From the NCBI GenBank assembly GCA_002454045.1, contig DKID01000002.1, forward strand, positions 1 to 64,000: a stretch of 64,000 bases of DNA. Direction: 5' to 3'. Positions 45,289 through 54,055 of the stretch are shown piece by piece. This stretch comes from Nitrospina sp. UBA6727. Its GTDB lineage: Bacteria; Nitrospinota; Nitrospinia; Nitrospinales; VA-1. The notes beneath the pieces were generated by a model. It worked only from the letters and a program-made list of their open reading frames with translations, did not search any database and was not told where the DNA came from. A program made the translations under genes and the position numbers. The number at the start of each line of letters is the position of its first letter. Position 1 is the stretch's first letter.

Positions 45289-45720
45289 TTACTTCATAAA
45301 GGTGCTACGAATGTATTTCACGACATCCCATATCTCTTTGTCTTTCATGCTTTTTTTGTGAGCGACCATGCCGGTCCCCTTGGAACCATTTTTGATAACC
45401 CAGAACATCTGCCCTGCGGAAATTTTTTTCATGGTCGCCGCACAAGTAAAATCGCGGGGACCGGGCTTCAGAGCTTTACCCAGCTTTCCAGCGCCGTCGC
45501 CTTTTGCACCGTGACACATTTTGCACACCAGCGGCTTGGCTTTCTTCATGTAGATCTTCTCGCCGTTTGCCGCATCAGCCTTTGCGGTTTTGTCCATTTT
45601 GGCGGTGGAAGCAGGAGCCGATTTGGTTTTCCGCGGCTGTGGACATTTCCCCGCAATCGCGGAACTGACCGCGAATAAACTGAACACAATCATCACACTT
45701 AATGCCAAAACCTTTTTCAT
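45289..45720 (-). CDS. Periplasmic monoheme cytochrome c
   Basis: 143 residues: signal peptide MKKVLALSVMIVFSLFAVSSAIAG, a lysine/alanine-rich linker (24-60), then one class I-like cytochrome c domain. CKMCH is the heme site and a later methionine (GTGMVAHKK or KKSMKD) the likely axial ligand. It is a small electron carrier in the periplasm. It has an almost perfect promoter and its own terminator, suggesting strong constitutive expression. A diheme cytochrome gene cluster lies downstream. Confidence 0.93.
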   Translation of the reverse strand: MKKVLALSVMIVFSLFAVSSAIAGKCPQPRKTKSAPASTAKMDKTAKADAANGEKIYMKKAKPLVCKMCHGAKGDGAGKLGKALKPGPRDFTCAATMKKISAGQMFWVIKNGSKGTGMVAHKKSMKDKEIWDVVKYIRSTFMK

Positions 45721-45802
45721 CTAACAATCTCCTCTCTAATGATACATTTCATCGAAAACTTAAAGCACGCTAAACCCCATCGTTCAAAAAAAGAGTGCCG
45801 CA

Positions 45803-45830
45803 ATTATAATCCATTGCGATGCTCTGTCAA
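45803..45830 (-). promoter_or_regulatory. Consensus sigma-70 promoter for the monoheme cytochrome
   Basis: Minus strand TTGACA (45830-45825) and TATAAT (45808-45803) with 16-base spacing; both hexamers are perfect. It predicts a start near 45796, about 75 bases before the ATG. The rest of 45721-46105 (385 bases up to the KamA start) holds no gene I can support. Confidence 0.75.
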
Positions 45831-46105
45831 TGGAAAATTCCCATGCGTAAGAACACGGGCGGGGGCTTGCGGGTCTGCAAAGACAAAGAGTTTTCCATTT
45901 TATTATGAATGTGAATGCGTCGGCATGAAGACAATATTCCTTGATGGCGTGGCTCAAATTGTGTATGGTCTGGGCGCAACGCATGGTTGGTTAGAATTTT
46001 TTCAGATGCGCCGTGGCTTCGAAAATTTCTGGAGCGCGGTCGCCGCCGTAGTGTCCCTGTTCAGAATTACTAAAAAATACCGACGGTTCCAGTCGGGAGA
46101 AAATG

Positions 46106-47278
46106 ATGAACATTTTTTTTAGACACGCTGGTCCAGATAAGAGGAAACCCAAGTACTTAACAAAACTGGACCAGGTTCCTCAATTGACGGAATTTGAGAA
46201 GCGGGAACTGCAAAAGGTTAACGACAAGTTTGTGTTCCGCACCAACGATTATTACCAGTCCCTGATTGATTGGAACGACCCCGACGACCCGATTAAACGG
46301 ATCGTCATGCCGGACGTTCAGGAGCTCAACGAGTGGGGCGAACTGGACGCTTCCAACGAAGAAAAATACACCAAAGTTCGCGGCCTCGAACATAAATATC
46401 CCTCCACCGCGCTGCTTTTAGTCAATGAAGTTTGCGCCGCTTATTGTCGGTTCTGTTTTCGCAAACGCCTGTTCATGGATGAAAACGATGAGGTGACGAA
46501 AGATATCTCGGCGGGACTGGAATACATCCGGGAGCATAAGGAAATCAGCAACGTGCTGTTGACTGGCGGCGACCCGCTGGTCATGTCCACCAGCAAATTA
46601 GAACCCATCATCAAACAGATTCGCGAGATTGACCATGTGCAGATTATTCGTATCGGCACCAAGGTTCCGGCGTTCAATCCTTTCAGGATTTTGAATGACC
46701 CGGCGTTGCTGGAAATGTTCAAATCCTACAGCACAAGCGAAAAGAAAATCTACATCATGGTACACTTCAACCACCCGCGGGAACTCGCCCCAGAAGCCAT
46801 CGAAGGACTAAACCTGCTGACGAAATCCGAAGTTTCCATGGTAAATCAAACGCCAATTGTGCAAGGCGTCAACGACGACCCGGAAGTGCTCGCGGAATTG
46901 TTCTCCAAACTTTCTTACATGGGCGTCCCGCCGTATTATGTTTTTTTGTGCCGTCCCACCATGGGGAACGAAACCTATTCCATACCAGTCGAACGTGGCT
47001 ACGAAATATTTGAAAAATCCAGAGCCCTTTGCTCCGGACTGGCGAAGCGCGCGCGTCTGGTCATGTCGCATGAATCCGGAAAAATTGAAGTAGTCGGAAT
47101 GACCGAGGAACAAATATTTTTCAAGTTTATCCAAGCCGCAGACAAAATCAACAACGCCCGGTTCATGGCTTTTTCCAGAAACCCCGATGCCTACTGGTTT
47201 GATGATTATCCGGAAACATCCGATGAGTTTTCCCCGTTTCCCGAAACCGTCCGAGCAGAATGCCTAGAATTTCCTTGA
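46106..47278 (+). CDS. KamA-family radical SAM aminomutase
   Basis: 390 residues starting at the ATG at 46106, six bases after GGGAG (an ATG at 46103 also exists). The cluster motif is C110AAYC114RFC117 and LTGGDPLV binds SAM. The PLP lysine is probably in MSHESGKIEVVG near residue 330. It fits the lysine 2,3-aminomutase superfamily, including beta-lysine-forming and EF-P-modifying (EpmB) members; which one is undecided. It may share a transcript with the DJ-1/PfpI-like gene 29 bases downstream. Confidence 0.88.
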   Translation: MNIFFRHAGPDKRKPKYLTKLDQVPQLTEFEKRELQKVNDKFVFRTNDYYQSLIDWNDPDDPIKRIVMPDVQELNEWGELDASNEEKYTKVRGLEHKYPSTALLLVNEVCAAYCRFCFRKRLFMDENDEVTKDISAGLEYIREHKEISNVLLTGGDPLVMSTSKLEPIIKQIREIDHVQIIRIGTKVPAFNPFRILNDPALLEMFKSYSTSEKKIYIMVHFNHPRELAPEAIEGLNLLTKSEVSMVNQTPIVQGVNDDPEVLAELFSKLSYMGVPPYYVFLCRPTMGNETYSIPVERGYEIFEKSRALCSGLAKRARLVMSHESGKIEVVGMTEEQIFFKFIQAADKINNARFMAFSRNPDAYWFDDYPETSDEFSPFPETVRAECLEFP

Positions 47279-47307
47279 CCACACCTCAACTCCTTACATA
47301 AAACGCA

Positions 47308-47913
47308 ATGGAAGAAAGACTGACCGGAAAAAATATTCTGATCGTCATCCCCAAAGATTATTATTTGGAGGCCCAACTAGACCCGGTTTTGGAATCCATG
47401 AACGCGGAGGGCGCCAAGGTTTTGGTCGCCTCCACCAAATTGAAAGAAGCCATTGGAATGAAGGGCGGCAGGACGAAGCCGGATGTCTTAATCGTCGACG
47501 CGATAGAAGGCATCACCGGCGACAGTTATGTCTCCGCCGCCAAGGGCGTGCGCCAGATTAAAGGCGTGTTTCACGGCGTCATCGTCATCGGGGGAAACGG
47601 GGCGAGGACTTATCTCTGGAAAGACGAACTTCTGCGGCTCTTGATCAACGACCGTTACCGTTCCCGCATGGTGGTCGCCGCCATCGGAAGCGCCGTTCCC
47701 TGCTTGGGGAAAGCTGGACTATTGCAAAGCCTGGAAGCCACCACCGAACCCGGAAACAAAAAAGCCGCGGCGGCGCTGGAAGATTCCAAAGCCGTGCTGG
47801 TGGACGAGGCGGTGACCACCGCGGACCGCATCTTCACGGTGCGGGACGCAAGCGGTGTTCCCGCTTTTCTCGACGCGTTCATCAAAGCGGTCGCGAAAAC
47901 TCCCGCAAAATAA
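47308..47913 (+). CDS. DJ-1/PfpI-family protein lacking the nucleophile cysteine
   Basis: 201 residues of DJ-1/PfpI fold (ILIVIPKDYYLEAQLDPV, then GVIVIGGNGARTYLW). The usual nucleophile elbow AAIC reads AAIGSAVPCLGKAGLL: the catalytic position is Gly, and a cysteine sits five residues later. It is therefore unlikely to act as a standard glyoxalase or peptidase, and may be a chaperone-like or diverged member. The C-terminal VLVDEAVTTADRIFTVRDASG is typical of the family. Confidence 0.82.
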   Translation: MEERLTGKNILIVIPKDYYLEAQLDPVLESMNAEGAKVLVASTKLKEAIGMKGGRTKPDVLIVDAIEGITGDSYVSAAKGVRQIKGVFHGVIVIGGNGARTYLWKDELLRLLINDRYRSRMVVAAIGSAVPCLGKAGLLQSLEATTEPGNKKAAAALEDSKAVLVDEAVTTADRIFTVRDASGVPAFLDAFIKAVAKTPAK

Positions 47914-47970
47914 TTTCCGCAACGACGACGGCATCGCCGCCATTCTTCATCAAGCCGCCGTCATTCTTCA

Positions 47971-48327
47971 TCAAGGTTGTTGCCCTCTTTCCTGCTGAGT
48001 TTTGATGATCTTCAACCGCAACTTGATCACGTCGTTCAAACTTTTAACAATGCGGTCGTTAGAATCTGGGAAATGTAATTTTTGGTTGAACTCGTCTAGC
48101 GAGTGAACTTCAAGCACTTTGGCGAACGCTTCATCCGCGAACGGCTTGGTCATCTGAACCACGCCTTCAAAATAGATCGCAATTTTTTCATACTCGTCCC
48201 AGTTTTTGAGAATGAGATTTTTGATCGTGTCCCCGGCCGGCTCGCCGTCGTCCGACAATCTTCCCGCCGGAGTTGAGGTGCCCATGATTTTATAAACATC
48301 AATTTTGAATTCATCTTCCATGCTCAT
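47971..48327 (-). CDS. STAS-like (DUF4325-type) small protein
   Basis: 118 residues. The segment EKIAIYFEGVVQMTKPFADEAFAKVL matches the DUF4325 STAS-like pattern known from anti-sigma antagonist-like proteins; this match is from memory. No catalytic residues are expected. It lies 27 bases upstream of the secreted cyclophilin gene on the same strand. A short tandem repeat (ATTCTTCATCAAG, twice) sits around its stop codon. Confidence 0.65.
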   Translation of the reverse strand: MSMEDEFKIDVYKIMGTSTPAGRLSDDGEPAGDTIKNLILKNWDEYEKIAIYFEGVVQMTKPFADEAFAKVLEVHSLDEFNQKLHFPDSNDRIVKSLNDVIKLRLKIIKTQQERGQQP

Positions 48328-48354
48328 CCTAATTCTTTAAGGATAAATTTTTCT

Positions 48355-48909
48355 TCAACGGTCAATAATTTTAACGAACTTCATTTCCACCTTTTCGTCG
48401 GGATTATCTTTGGAGTCACGCGGGACGCTAACGATTTTATCGACCACATCCATTCCCTTAATCACCTTGCCAAAAGCGGTGTATTGATTGTCCAGAAAAT
48501 GCGAGTCTTTGACCACGATGAAAAACTGAGAGCCGGCACTGTCGGGGTCCTGCGACCGCGCCATGGAAAGAATTCCCCGGTCATGAGGCGTGTCGTTGAA
48601 CTCCGCTTTGACGGTGTAGCCTGGCCCGCCCGTTCCGTGCGTGGAGCGGTCATCACTTTTGGAGTTGGAGTCGCCGCCTTGAATCATGAAACCGGGAATC
48701 ACCCGGTGAAACGTGGTGCCGTCGTAATAACCTTTCCTCGCCAAGTCTTTAAAGTTTTTGGTGTGCTGCGGTGCTTTATCTCCCAGAAACTCCAACTCGA
48801 TGTTTCCAAAATTCGTCTCAATCACCGCGACTTCACCGCTCTGCGCCGAAGTTCCGGTCATCAGAACTCCCACCAAACCCGCGGTAACTCCTTTAACAAA
48901 AAAGTTCAT
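48355..48909 (-). CDS. Secreted cyclophilin-type peptidyl-prolyl isomerase
   Basis: 184 residues: a signal peptide with cleavage near residue 25 (VLMTGTSAQSGE), then a cyclophilin domain. The hallmarks are YYDGTTFHRVIPGFMIQGGD (catalytic Arg) and SQFFIVVKDSHFLDNQYTAFGKV. It catalyses proline isomerisation in envelope proteins. It is in the same strand run as the STAS-like gene. Confidence 0.94.
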   Translation of the reverse strand: MNFFVKGVTAGLVGVLMTGTSAQSGEVAVIETNFGNIELEFLGDKAPQHTKNFKDLARKGYYDGTTFHRVIPGFMIQGGDSNSKSDDRSTHGTGGPGYTVKAEFNDTPHDRGILSMARSQDPDSAGSQFFIVVKDSHFLDNQYTAFGKVIKGMDVVDKIVSVPRDSKDNPDEKVEMKFVKIIDR

Positions 48910-49084
48910 GAAACCCCCAAGAAAAAAGATTTAATCAGGATAATTTTAAGGGACGCATTCTAGCAGGTTGCCGGGGAAGTCTCAATGATTGTCGCGATGC
49001 CGGCGCCCTCTTTTCGCAGCGAAAGTTTGAGTGAGGAAAGGGTTAAGAAAAAATTTAAGTTGGTTGAGTGAAGAACGGAGTCGG

Positions 49085-51181
49085 TCAGTCTTTGTGCGCT
49101 AGATTATCGCGGATGTTTTGGAGAAGGCCGATGTTCTGGGTATGCCCCGACCGGCAGGCTTTGATGTAACCGCGTATGGGTTTCCCCAGTAAATAGAAGT
49201 CGCCGAGTATGTCTAGGATTTTGTGGCGGGGGAATTCGTCTTTGAAACGGAGTTCGGTATTCAAGACTTTTTTATCGCCAAGCAGAATAAAATTATCGAG
49301 CTTGCCGCCGGACGCATAACCCATCTTGGCTAGTTGCGCTACTTCCCCCATGAAGCCGAAGGTTCTTGCCGGAGCGATTTCCTTTTTAAAACTTTCGTTG
49401 CCGGTGAACTCGTAGGTGTAGTCCTGGACGCCAATCGGTTCCGGATATTCCATGTGGTAACTAACGCGAAAATTATCGCTAGGCTCGATGGAAATATAAG
49501 GCCCACCCTGGTCTTGGTTGCCGAATGTGTACTTTTTGTTAATCACGATTTCTTCATAAAAACCTTGCTGGTCTTCAAACCCTCCATCTTCGATGAGGTC
49601 ACAAAAATCCTTTGCCGAACCATCCATCACCGGTGCTTCATCGCCGATTTTAATGAGCAGGTTGGTGACGCGATACATGTGAAGCGTTGCCATAATATGT
49701 TCGATGGTGCCCACGGATATCCTGTCTTTCTGCAGGCAAGTGGAATAATCCGTGGACTGAACATTTTCCAAGCGGGCGGGAACAGTTTTGCCCGTGGAAA
49801 TACTCCCGAACACAATCCCGGTTCCCGGCGGCATGGGTTGTAGAATCAATCCGGTTTTCGTCCCCGAGTGCAAACTGCTTCCGCACAACACCACGCTGCG
49901 CTTGAGGGTGCGCTGGGAGTGGCGGGTGCCGTTGTTATCCCCCGGACCCGGGACGAAGAAATGACGCGCTGTTTTTTCGTCGGGTTGTTTTTCCCGCATC
50001 GGCTCCATCTCTTGAAGAGACTCGTCTTCATCTTGGAGTCGCTGGATTTCAGGAAGAACATCCCGGACGGTAATCTTCTTGCGGCTGGAGCTGGCGAAGA
50101 CCAACTTGTTCAATACGCACCGCAACTCTTTCACATTCCCGGGCCAAGTGTGCTGACATAACACGACCATGACGTCGTCATCTATTTTTGGAACGAAAGT
50201 TTTTCGCGTGCGCCGAATTTCTTTCAGGTAATCTTTTACCAAATTTGGAATGATCGCCGCGCGGTCGCGCAAAGGGGGAATGAATAAAATCGAGTCTTTG
50301 AAGACATCCAGCAGCGCGGAGTGAAATCGACCCTCCGCGGAGGAAGTCGCTAGGCTCACGGTGGATGACGCGAAAATCCGGGCGGGTATAAGTTTTGAAT
50401 TGGAGTCGGCCGACCGTGCATCGTTGGGTTGCAGGGCTTCCGCGAGTTTTTCCTGCATGCCTTTGCTCAACGATTCGATGTTGCTGAGGTAAACCACTTT
50501 TTCATCGCCGCGACGGCGGGAGTTGCCCGGACTTTTTAATTTTTGCTCCGGGCGTTGAAAAAGTTGGGAATGAATCGCCCATGTCTGGCGAAGAGAACAA
50601 TCTATTTTAACGAAAGACCGGTTGCTCTTCCTGCTCCGCCGATGGATGGCTTGGGCGATGAACTCTTTGCCGGTGCCATTTTCGCCATTCAGCAAAACCG
50701 GTTTCATATTTTTTGAAAATGCCACCACCGCCTTTTTTACTGCCAGAACGGACTCAAAACACAGGGGAAGTTTCTTGGAAGAATAAGCCGACTTCCCCGC
50801 CGTGGACGAAGAGTGTCGGTTGTTCAGAACTTCTGCAATCAGCAGGGTGATTTGTTCCATGGAGAAAGGTTTTTCGACGAAGTCCCTAGCGCCCAGTCTG
50901 GTCGCCTTGACAGCGGTGTCGATGGTTCCGTGCCCGGACATAATCAAGACTTCAATCTCCGGATAATAAGTTTTTATGGTTTTTAAAACTTCGATGCCAT
51001 CCATTCCCGGCAACCAGATATCCAGCAAAACCAAGTCGGGGGAATGTGCGTGGATGATTTCCAGAGCCTCAACACCATCTCCCGTGGCGGTGACTTTATA
51101 ACCTTCGTCCGAAAGAATTCCTATCAGTGAACTGACGATATTTTTTTCGTCGTCGACAATGAGAATGCGTTCTTTAGACAA
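49085..51181 (-). CDS. lpxC: Fusion: NtrC-type receiver, degenerate AAA+ and LpxC deacetylase
   Basis: 698 residues. Residues 1-120 are a CheY-like receiver with phosphoacceptor D54 (LLDIWLPGMDG) and the KPF lysine. Residues about 150-400 are a sigma-54-activator-like AAA+ domain with Walker A GENGTGKE, but the Walker B site reads VVYLSNIE and the GAFTGA loop is absent, so sigma-54 activation is unlikely. Residues about 420-698 are LpxC, the zinc deacetylase of lipid A synthesis, with the metal and catalytic set H498 (TIEHIM), H653, D657 and H680. Third in the greA-trmB-lpxC run. Confidence 0.9.
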   Translation of the reverse strand: MSKERILIVDDEKNIVSSLIGILSDEGYKVTATGDGVEALEIIHAHSPDLVLLDIWLPGMDGIEVLKTIKTYYPEIEVLIMSGHGTIDTAVKATRLGARDFVEKPFSMEQITLLIAEVLNNRHSSSTAGKSAYSSKKLPLCFESVLAVKKAVVAFSKNMKPVLLNGENGTGKEFIAQAIHRRSRKSNRSFVKIDCSLRQTWAIHSQLFQRPEQKLKSPGNSRRRGDEKVVYLSNIESLSKGMQEKLAEALQPNDARSADSNSKLIPARIFASSTVSLATSSAEGRFHSALLDVFKDSILFIPPLRDRAAIIPNLVKDYLKEIRRTRKTFVPKIDDDVMVVLCQHTWPGNVKELRCVLNKLVFASSSRKKITVRDVLPEIQRLQDEDESLQEMEPMREKQPDEKTARHFFVPGPGDNNGTRHSQRTLKRSVVLCGSSLHSGTKTGLILQPMPPGTGIVFGSISTGKTVPARLENVQSTDYSTCLQKDRISVGTIEHIMATLHMYRVTNLLIKIGDEAPVMDGSAKDFCDLIEDGGFEDQQGFYEEIVINKKYTFGNQDQGGPYISIEPSDNFRVSYHMEYPEPIGVQDYTYEFTGNESFKKEIAPARTFGFMGEVAQLAKMGYASGGKLDNFILLGDKKVLNTELRFKDEFPRHKILDILGDFYLLGKPIRGYIKACRSGHTQNIGLLQNIRDNLAHKD

Positions 51182-51207
51182 AGAGTTCTCCCGTCAGGAT
51201 ACAGGTT

Positions 51208-51855
51208 TCAGTCCGCGACGATACCCAGCCGCAAAAATTCAAGGTAATAGATTTTGTGACCCGCATTGATAAAGTTTTTTTCGTATTTGGTTTTAGGCAA
51301 GTTCTCGCGACTCGTTAAAAATCCCGACCCCGGGTCTTGATTTTGAAACAGCGGTTCGGCATTAAAGTGTTCCAGCATTTCCATCGCGTAAACTTCAAAA
51401 TCGGTGGCCAGATAAACTCGCCCGCGGGGAGCAAGTTTTCGCCCGAGCAGTCTAACAAAATCGGGCTTGATCAACCTTCTTTTTGTATGTCTTTTTTTAG
51501 GCCACGGGTCGGGGAAATTGATATAAACGGTTTCCAACTCTTCGTCCTTAAATAGCAAAGGAGTTTTAACCCGCACATCGCCGTAGGCAACCCGTATATT
51601 TTCCAGTTGAAGTTTCTTTTTCCGCGTCATCAGTTTCCGGATTCCCTTGTGGTAGAAATCCATGCCGATGAAGTTGCTATAAGGTTCCTGCGCGGCCATC
51701 TCAATCAGGAAGTTTCCCATGCCGAAACCAATTTCCAGTTTCAGCGGTTGGCGGTTTCCGAACCGAGCTTGCCAGTCGGGCCACTCATCAACATCGAGAA
51801 AATCAATGTCCTCTTCCGCAATTCTGGAAAAAGAAATCAGCGGTTTCGTGGCCAT
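51208..51855 (-). CDS. trmB: tRNA (guanine-46-N7)-methyltransferase
   Basis: 215 residues. EIGFGMGNFLIEMA forms the SAM loop, and the family signature INFPDPWPKKRHTKRRLI is complete. It makes m7G46 in the tRNA variable loop. It lies 23 bases after greA and 26 bases before the response-regulator-LpxC gene, on the same strand, so the three are probably co-transcribed. Confidence 0.95.
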   Translation of the reverse strand: MATKPLISFSRIAEEDIDFLDVDEWPDWQARFGNRQPLKLEIGFGMGNFLIEMAAQEPYSNFIGMDFYHKGIRKLMTRKKKLQLENIRVAYGDVRVKTPLLFKDEELETVYINFPDPWPKKRHTKRRLIKPDFVRLLGRKLAPRGRVYLATDFEVYAMEMLEHFNAEPLFQNQDPGSGFLTSRENLPKTKYEKNFINAGHKIYYLEFLRLGIVAD

Positions 51856-51878
51856 TGAACTAACGCGGAATCGCCTCC

Positions 51879-52352
51879 TCAGGAGTCATCATGAATGGTG
51901 ATCACTTTTAATACTTCGTATTCTATTTTTCTGTCAGGCAACGGGATGGTGACTTCATCCCCTGCCTGCTTGCCCATCAAGGACTTGCCGACCGGGGAGA
52001 CGGTGGAAATTTTTCCTTCGTCGGGATTGACTTCCTCTGAAAAAACCAACTGGTATTCGGTCTCTTTACCGCTGTCCAAATCTTTCAGTTTCAAAGTACT
52101 TCCGAGCCCGGAACGGTCTTTGGGAATTCGGTTGATGTCGACAGCCAGGATGTCGCGAATGCGTTTTTGCAGGAGGGAAACTCGCGACTCAAGAAACATC
52201 TGCCGTTCTTTCGCCGCTTTAAATTCCGCGTTCTCGCTCAGGTCTCCGTGCTCCCGCGCCGTTAAAATGGCTTGGGGAATTTCCACCTGCAATTCCCTCT
52301 GCGATTCTTTGAGGTCCTCTTCCAACTTGTCCAAAACGGGAAGCCGCTTCAC
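51879..52352 (-). CDS. greA: Transcription elongation factor GreA
   Basis: 157 residues. The N-terminal coiled coil with AREHGDLSENAEFKAAKE is the GreA signature (acidic tip residues D and E), and the C-terminal FKBP-like domain follows (VSPVGKSLMGKQAGDEV). It rescues backtracked RNA polymerase. The start lacks the usual MT...G segment, so it may be slightly short at the N-terminus, but no earlier start is in frame nearby. Confidence 0.93.
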   Translation of the reverse strand: MKRLPVLDKLEEDLKESQRELQVEIPQAILTAREHGDLSENAEFKAAKERQMFLESRVSLLQKRIRDILAVDINRIPKDRSGLGSTLKLKDLDSGKETEYQLVFSEEVNPDEGKISTVSPVGKSLMGKQAGDEVTIPLPDRKIEYEVLKVITIHDDS

Positions 52353-52603
52353 TTAGGAATTTATCCCCCTGATTGTAATAACGATGAAGCCTGATTTGTC
52401 GCCCGCAAAAATGGAGGGAAACGGTCTGTCTGCGCGGAAAATTTACAACGGGTTTAACTTGTCATCGCCGACATATAAGCCGCCATTGTAGAGGTTGAAT
52501 CACGATTGGGTCAACAAAAATTTGTGGAGCAAAAGTCGCGGAAAACGCCGCGGATTTTTTTGGGGAAGGAGATGTCCATTAAAGTTCGCCGTCAACTTGC
52601 GGT

Positions 52604-53326
52604 TTAATTTTTTTTCTTATTTTTGTCGCGCCAAAGAATTAGCCAGTGCTGCAGAAGTTTGATTGGTTGCGTGCCGTGAAATTTTCGGCGTTTGATTTTT
52701 GGAGTTTGATCGTGCTGAAGTCTGGCGATGACGGTGGCACCCACCGCCTCCTCTAACACCACGCCGCGCTGAGCGTGTTCGAGTTTTTTGGATTCGCAAA
52801 CGCCCCGAAACGCCACGACCATGCGGCAGTCTAATGGACGGTCTTCATACACTTCGCAGGCGCCTTCCTGATTGAGAAAAGGGCAAGGCTGATTGATGAC
52901 CAAACGATGCCAGTCCACTTGGTCCAAGTTTTTTCCCGCCTTGAGAATTTCTTCGACCTTGGTGATGGTTCGTTGGGAACGTTCCATCACGGCGTTGAGG
53001 TCGACGCCATTTTCCACAGCGTTTTTCAGAATGCCGTCCCACTCCAGCCGCGTGCAAGACACTCCCGTGTGGCAACAGTGGGCGCACCCCCGGTGGCATT
53101 GTAGAGGAGGGATGTCTTCACTAAAAACTTTTTTCAGGTGTTGCCAAAATATGCGGAGCGGTGATGTTTTTTCTCTGCGAGATTTTTCTTTGGTGGCGTT
53201 GATCAGATAGTCGTAAGATTGCTGAATCTCGTGCTCGGAAAACTTGTGCTTGAGAAATCCGCTTAGTTCATCGGCGCTGGTCATGCCGTAGATGAACATT
53301 CCATTTTGATCGGTTTTGAGGGACAT
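52604..53326 (-). CDS. YkgJ-family cysteine cluster protein
   Basis: 240 residues from the ATG at 53326 (MSLKTDQNGMFIYG). The cysteine pattern CHRGCAHCCHTGVSC plus CPFLNQEGACEVYEDRPLDCR is the YkgJ (UPF0153) zinc/iron cluster motif. The family is thought to bind a metal cluster, but its role is unknown. The preceding N-terminus is helical and not recognised. A 100-base gap separates it from the DUF1844 gene upstream. Confidence 0.87.
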   Translation of the reverse strand: MSLKTDQNGMFIYGMTSADELSGFLKHKFSEHEIQQSYDYLINATKEKSRREKTSPLRIFWQHLKKVFSEDIPPLQCHRGCAHCCHTGVSCTRLEWDGILKNAVENGVDLNAVMERSQRTITKVEEILKAGKNLDQVDWHRLVINQPCPFLNQEGACEVYEDRPLDCRMVVAFRGVCESKKLEHAQRGVVLEEAVGATVIARLQHDQTPKIKRRKFHGTQPIKLLQHWLILWRDKNKKKN

Positions 53327-53428
53327 TGTGATTTTAAATCTACACGGCGAAAACTTATTTACGGTGCAGGCGGAGCGGCATCCCACGAACGGCGGGCACA
53401 ACAAAATCCGTGGAATGGAGTGAGAAAC

Positions 53429-53815
53429 TTATTTTTTATTTTTGGCGACAAACTTCATCTGCAATTCGTAAACGAGTTGTTCCAGCAGTTTCCCTTCCTC
53501 TTCGTTGAGGTTGCCGGCGGTTTTCGCTTTCAGCATAATCAGCATGTCGATAGTCTGCTGGACGGCGGGCAGATTGGTTTCGGTTTTGCCGGTTTCCGGG
53601 TCGGCGATGTCGCCGAGATGATAGAAAGCCGATGAAGTCAAGGACATGATGAAGGTGGAAAAATCAATTTTGAAAGGCTGGCCAGAGGTCGGCGACGGCT
53701 CCGTTGGTTGCGCCGCCGCTTGGGAATCGTGGTCGTGGGCTTCGTCTTCGGAAAGTTGCGATGAACGGCTGTCCTTAAAAGTAAATCCTTCGCCTTCAAT
53801 TTCTTCTTCACTCAT
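53429..53815 (-). CDS. DUF1844 protein
   Basis: 128 residues. The first 45 residues are acidic and low complexity. The DUF1844 core follows (DFSTFIMSLTSSAFYHLGD, NLPAVQQTIDMLIMLKAKT, LEQLVYELQMKFV). DUF1844 proteins are helical and widespread in delta-like lineages, and are of unknown function. It is followed by the YkgJ gene on the same strand. Confidence 0.88.
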   Translation of the reverse strand: MSEEEIEGEGFTFKDSRSSQLSEDEAHDHDSQAAAQPTEPSPTSGQPFKIDFSTFIMSLTSSAFYHLGDIADPETGKTETNLPAVQQTIDMLIMLKAKTAGNLNEEEGKLLEQLVYELQMKFVAKNKK

Positions 53816-54055
53816 GGCTCACCTTAATTGTTTGACGAACATCTTTCGTGCGATAATTTTTTCCGAGGTATCCATCCTCGCGGCGGCGGAACGCGGGGGT
53901 TGCTTTTCTCAAAAACGGGAACGGTCGGCGACAAGAAACCATCACCGCGACGCGGGTTCAACCCAGCAAGTTAAGTCCGCGACGATGGTAGCAAATGGTA
54001 TATTTCATGTCAAAATATTAGTCGTTCGGTTGTGCCATTCTGATAAGATTGATCG

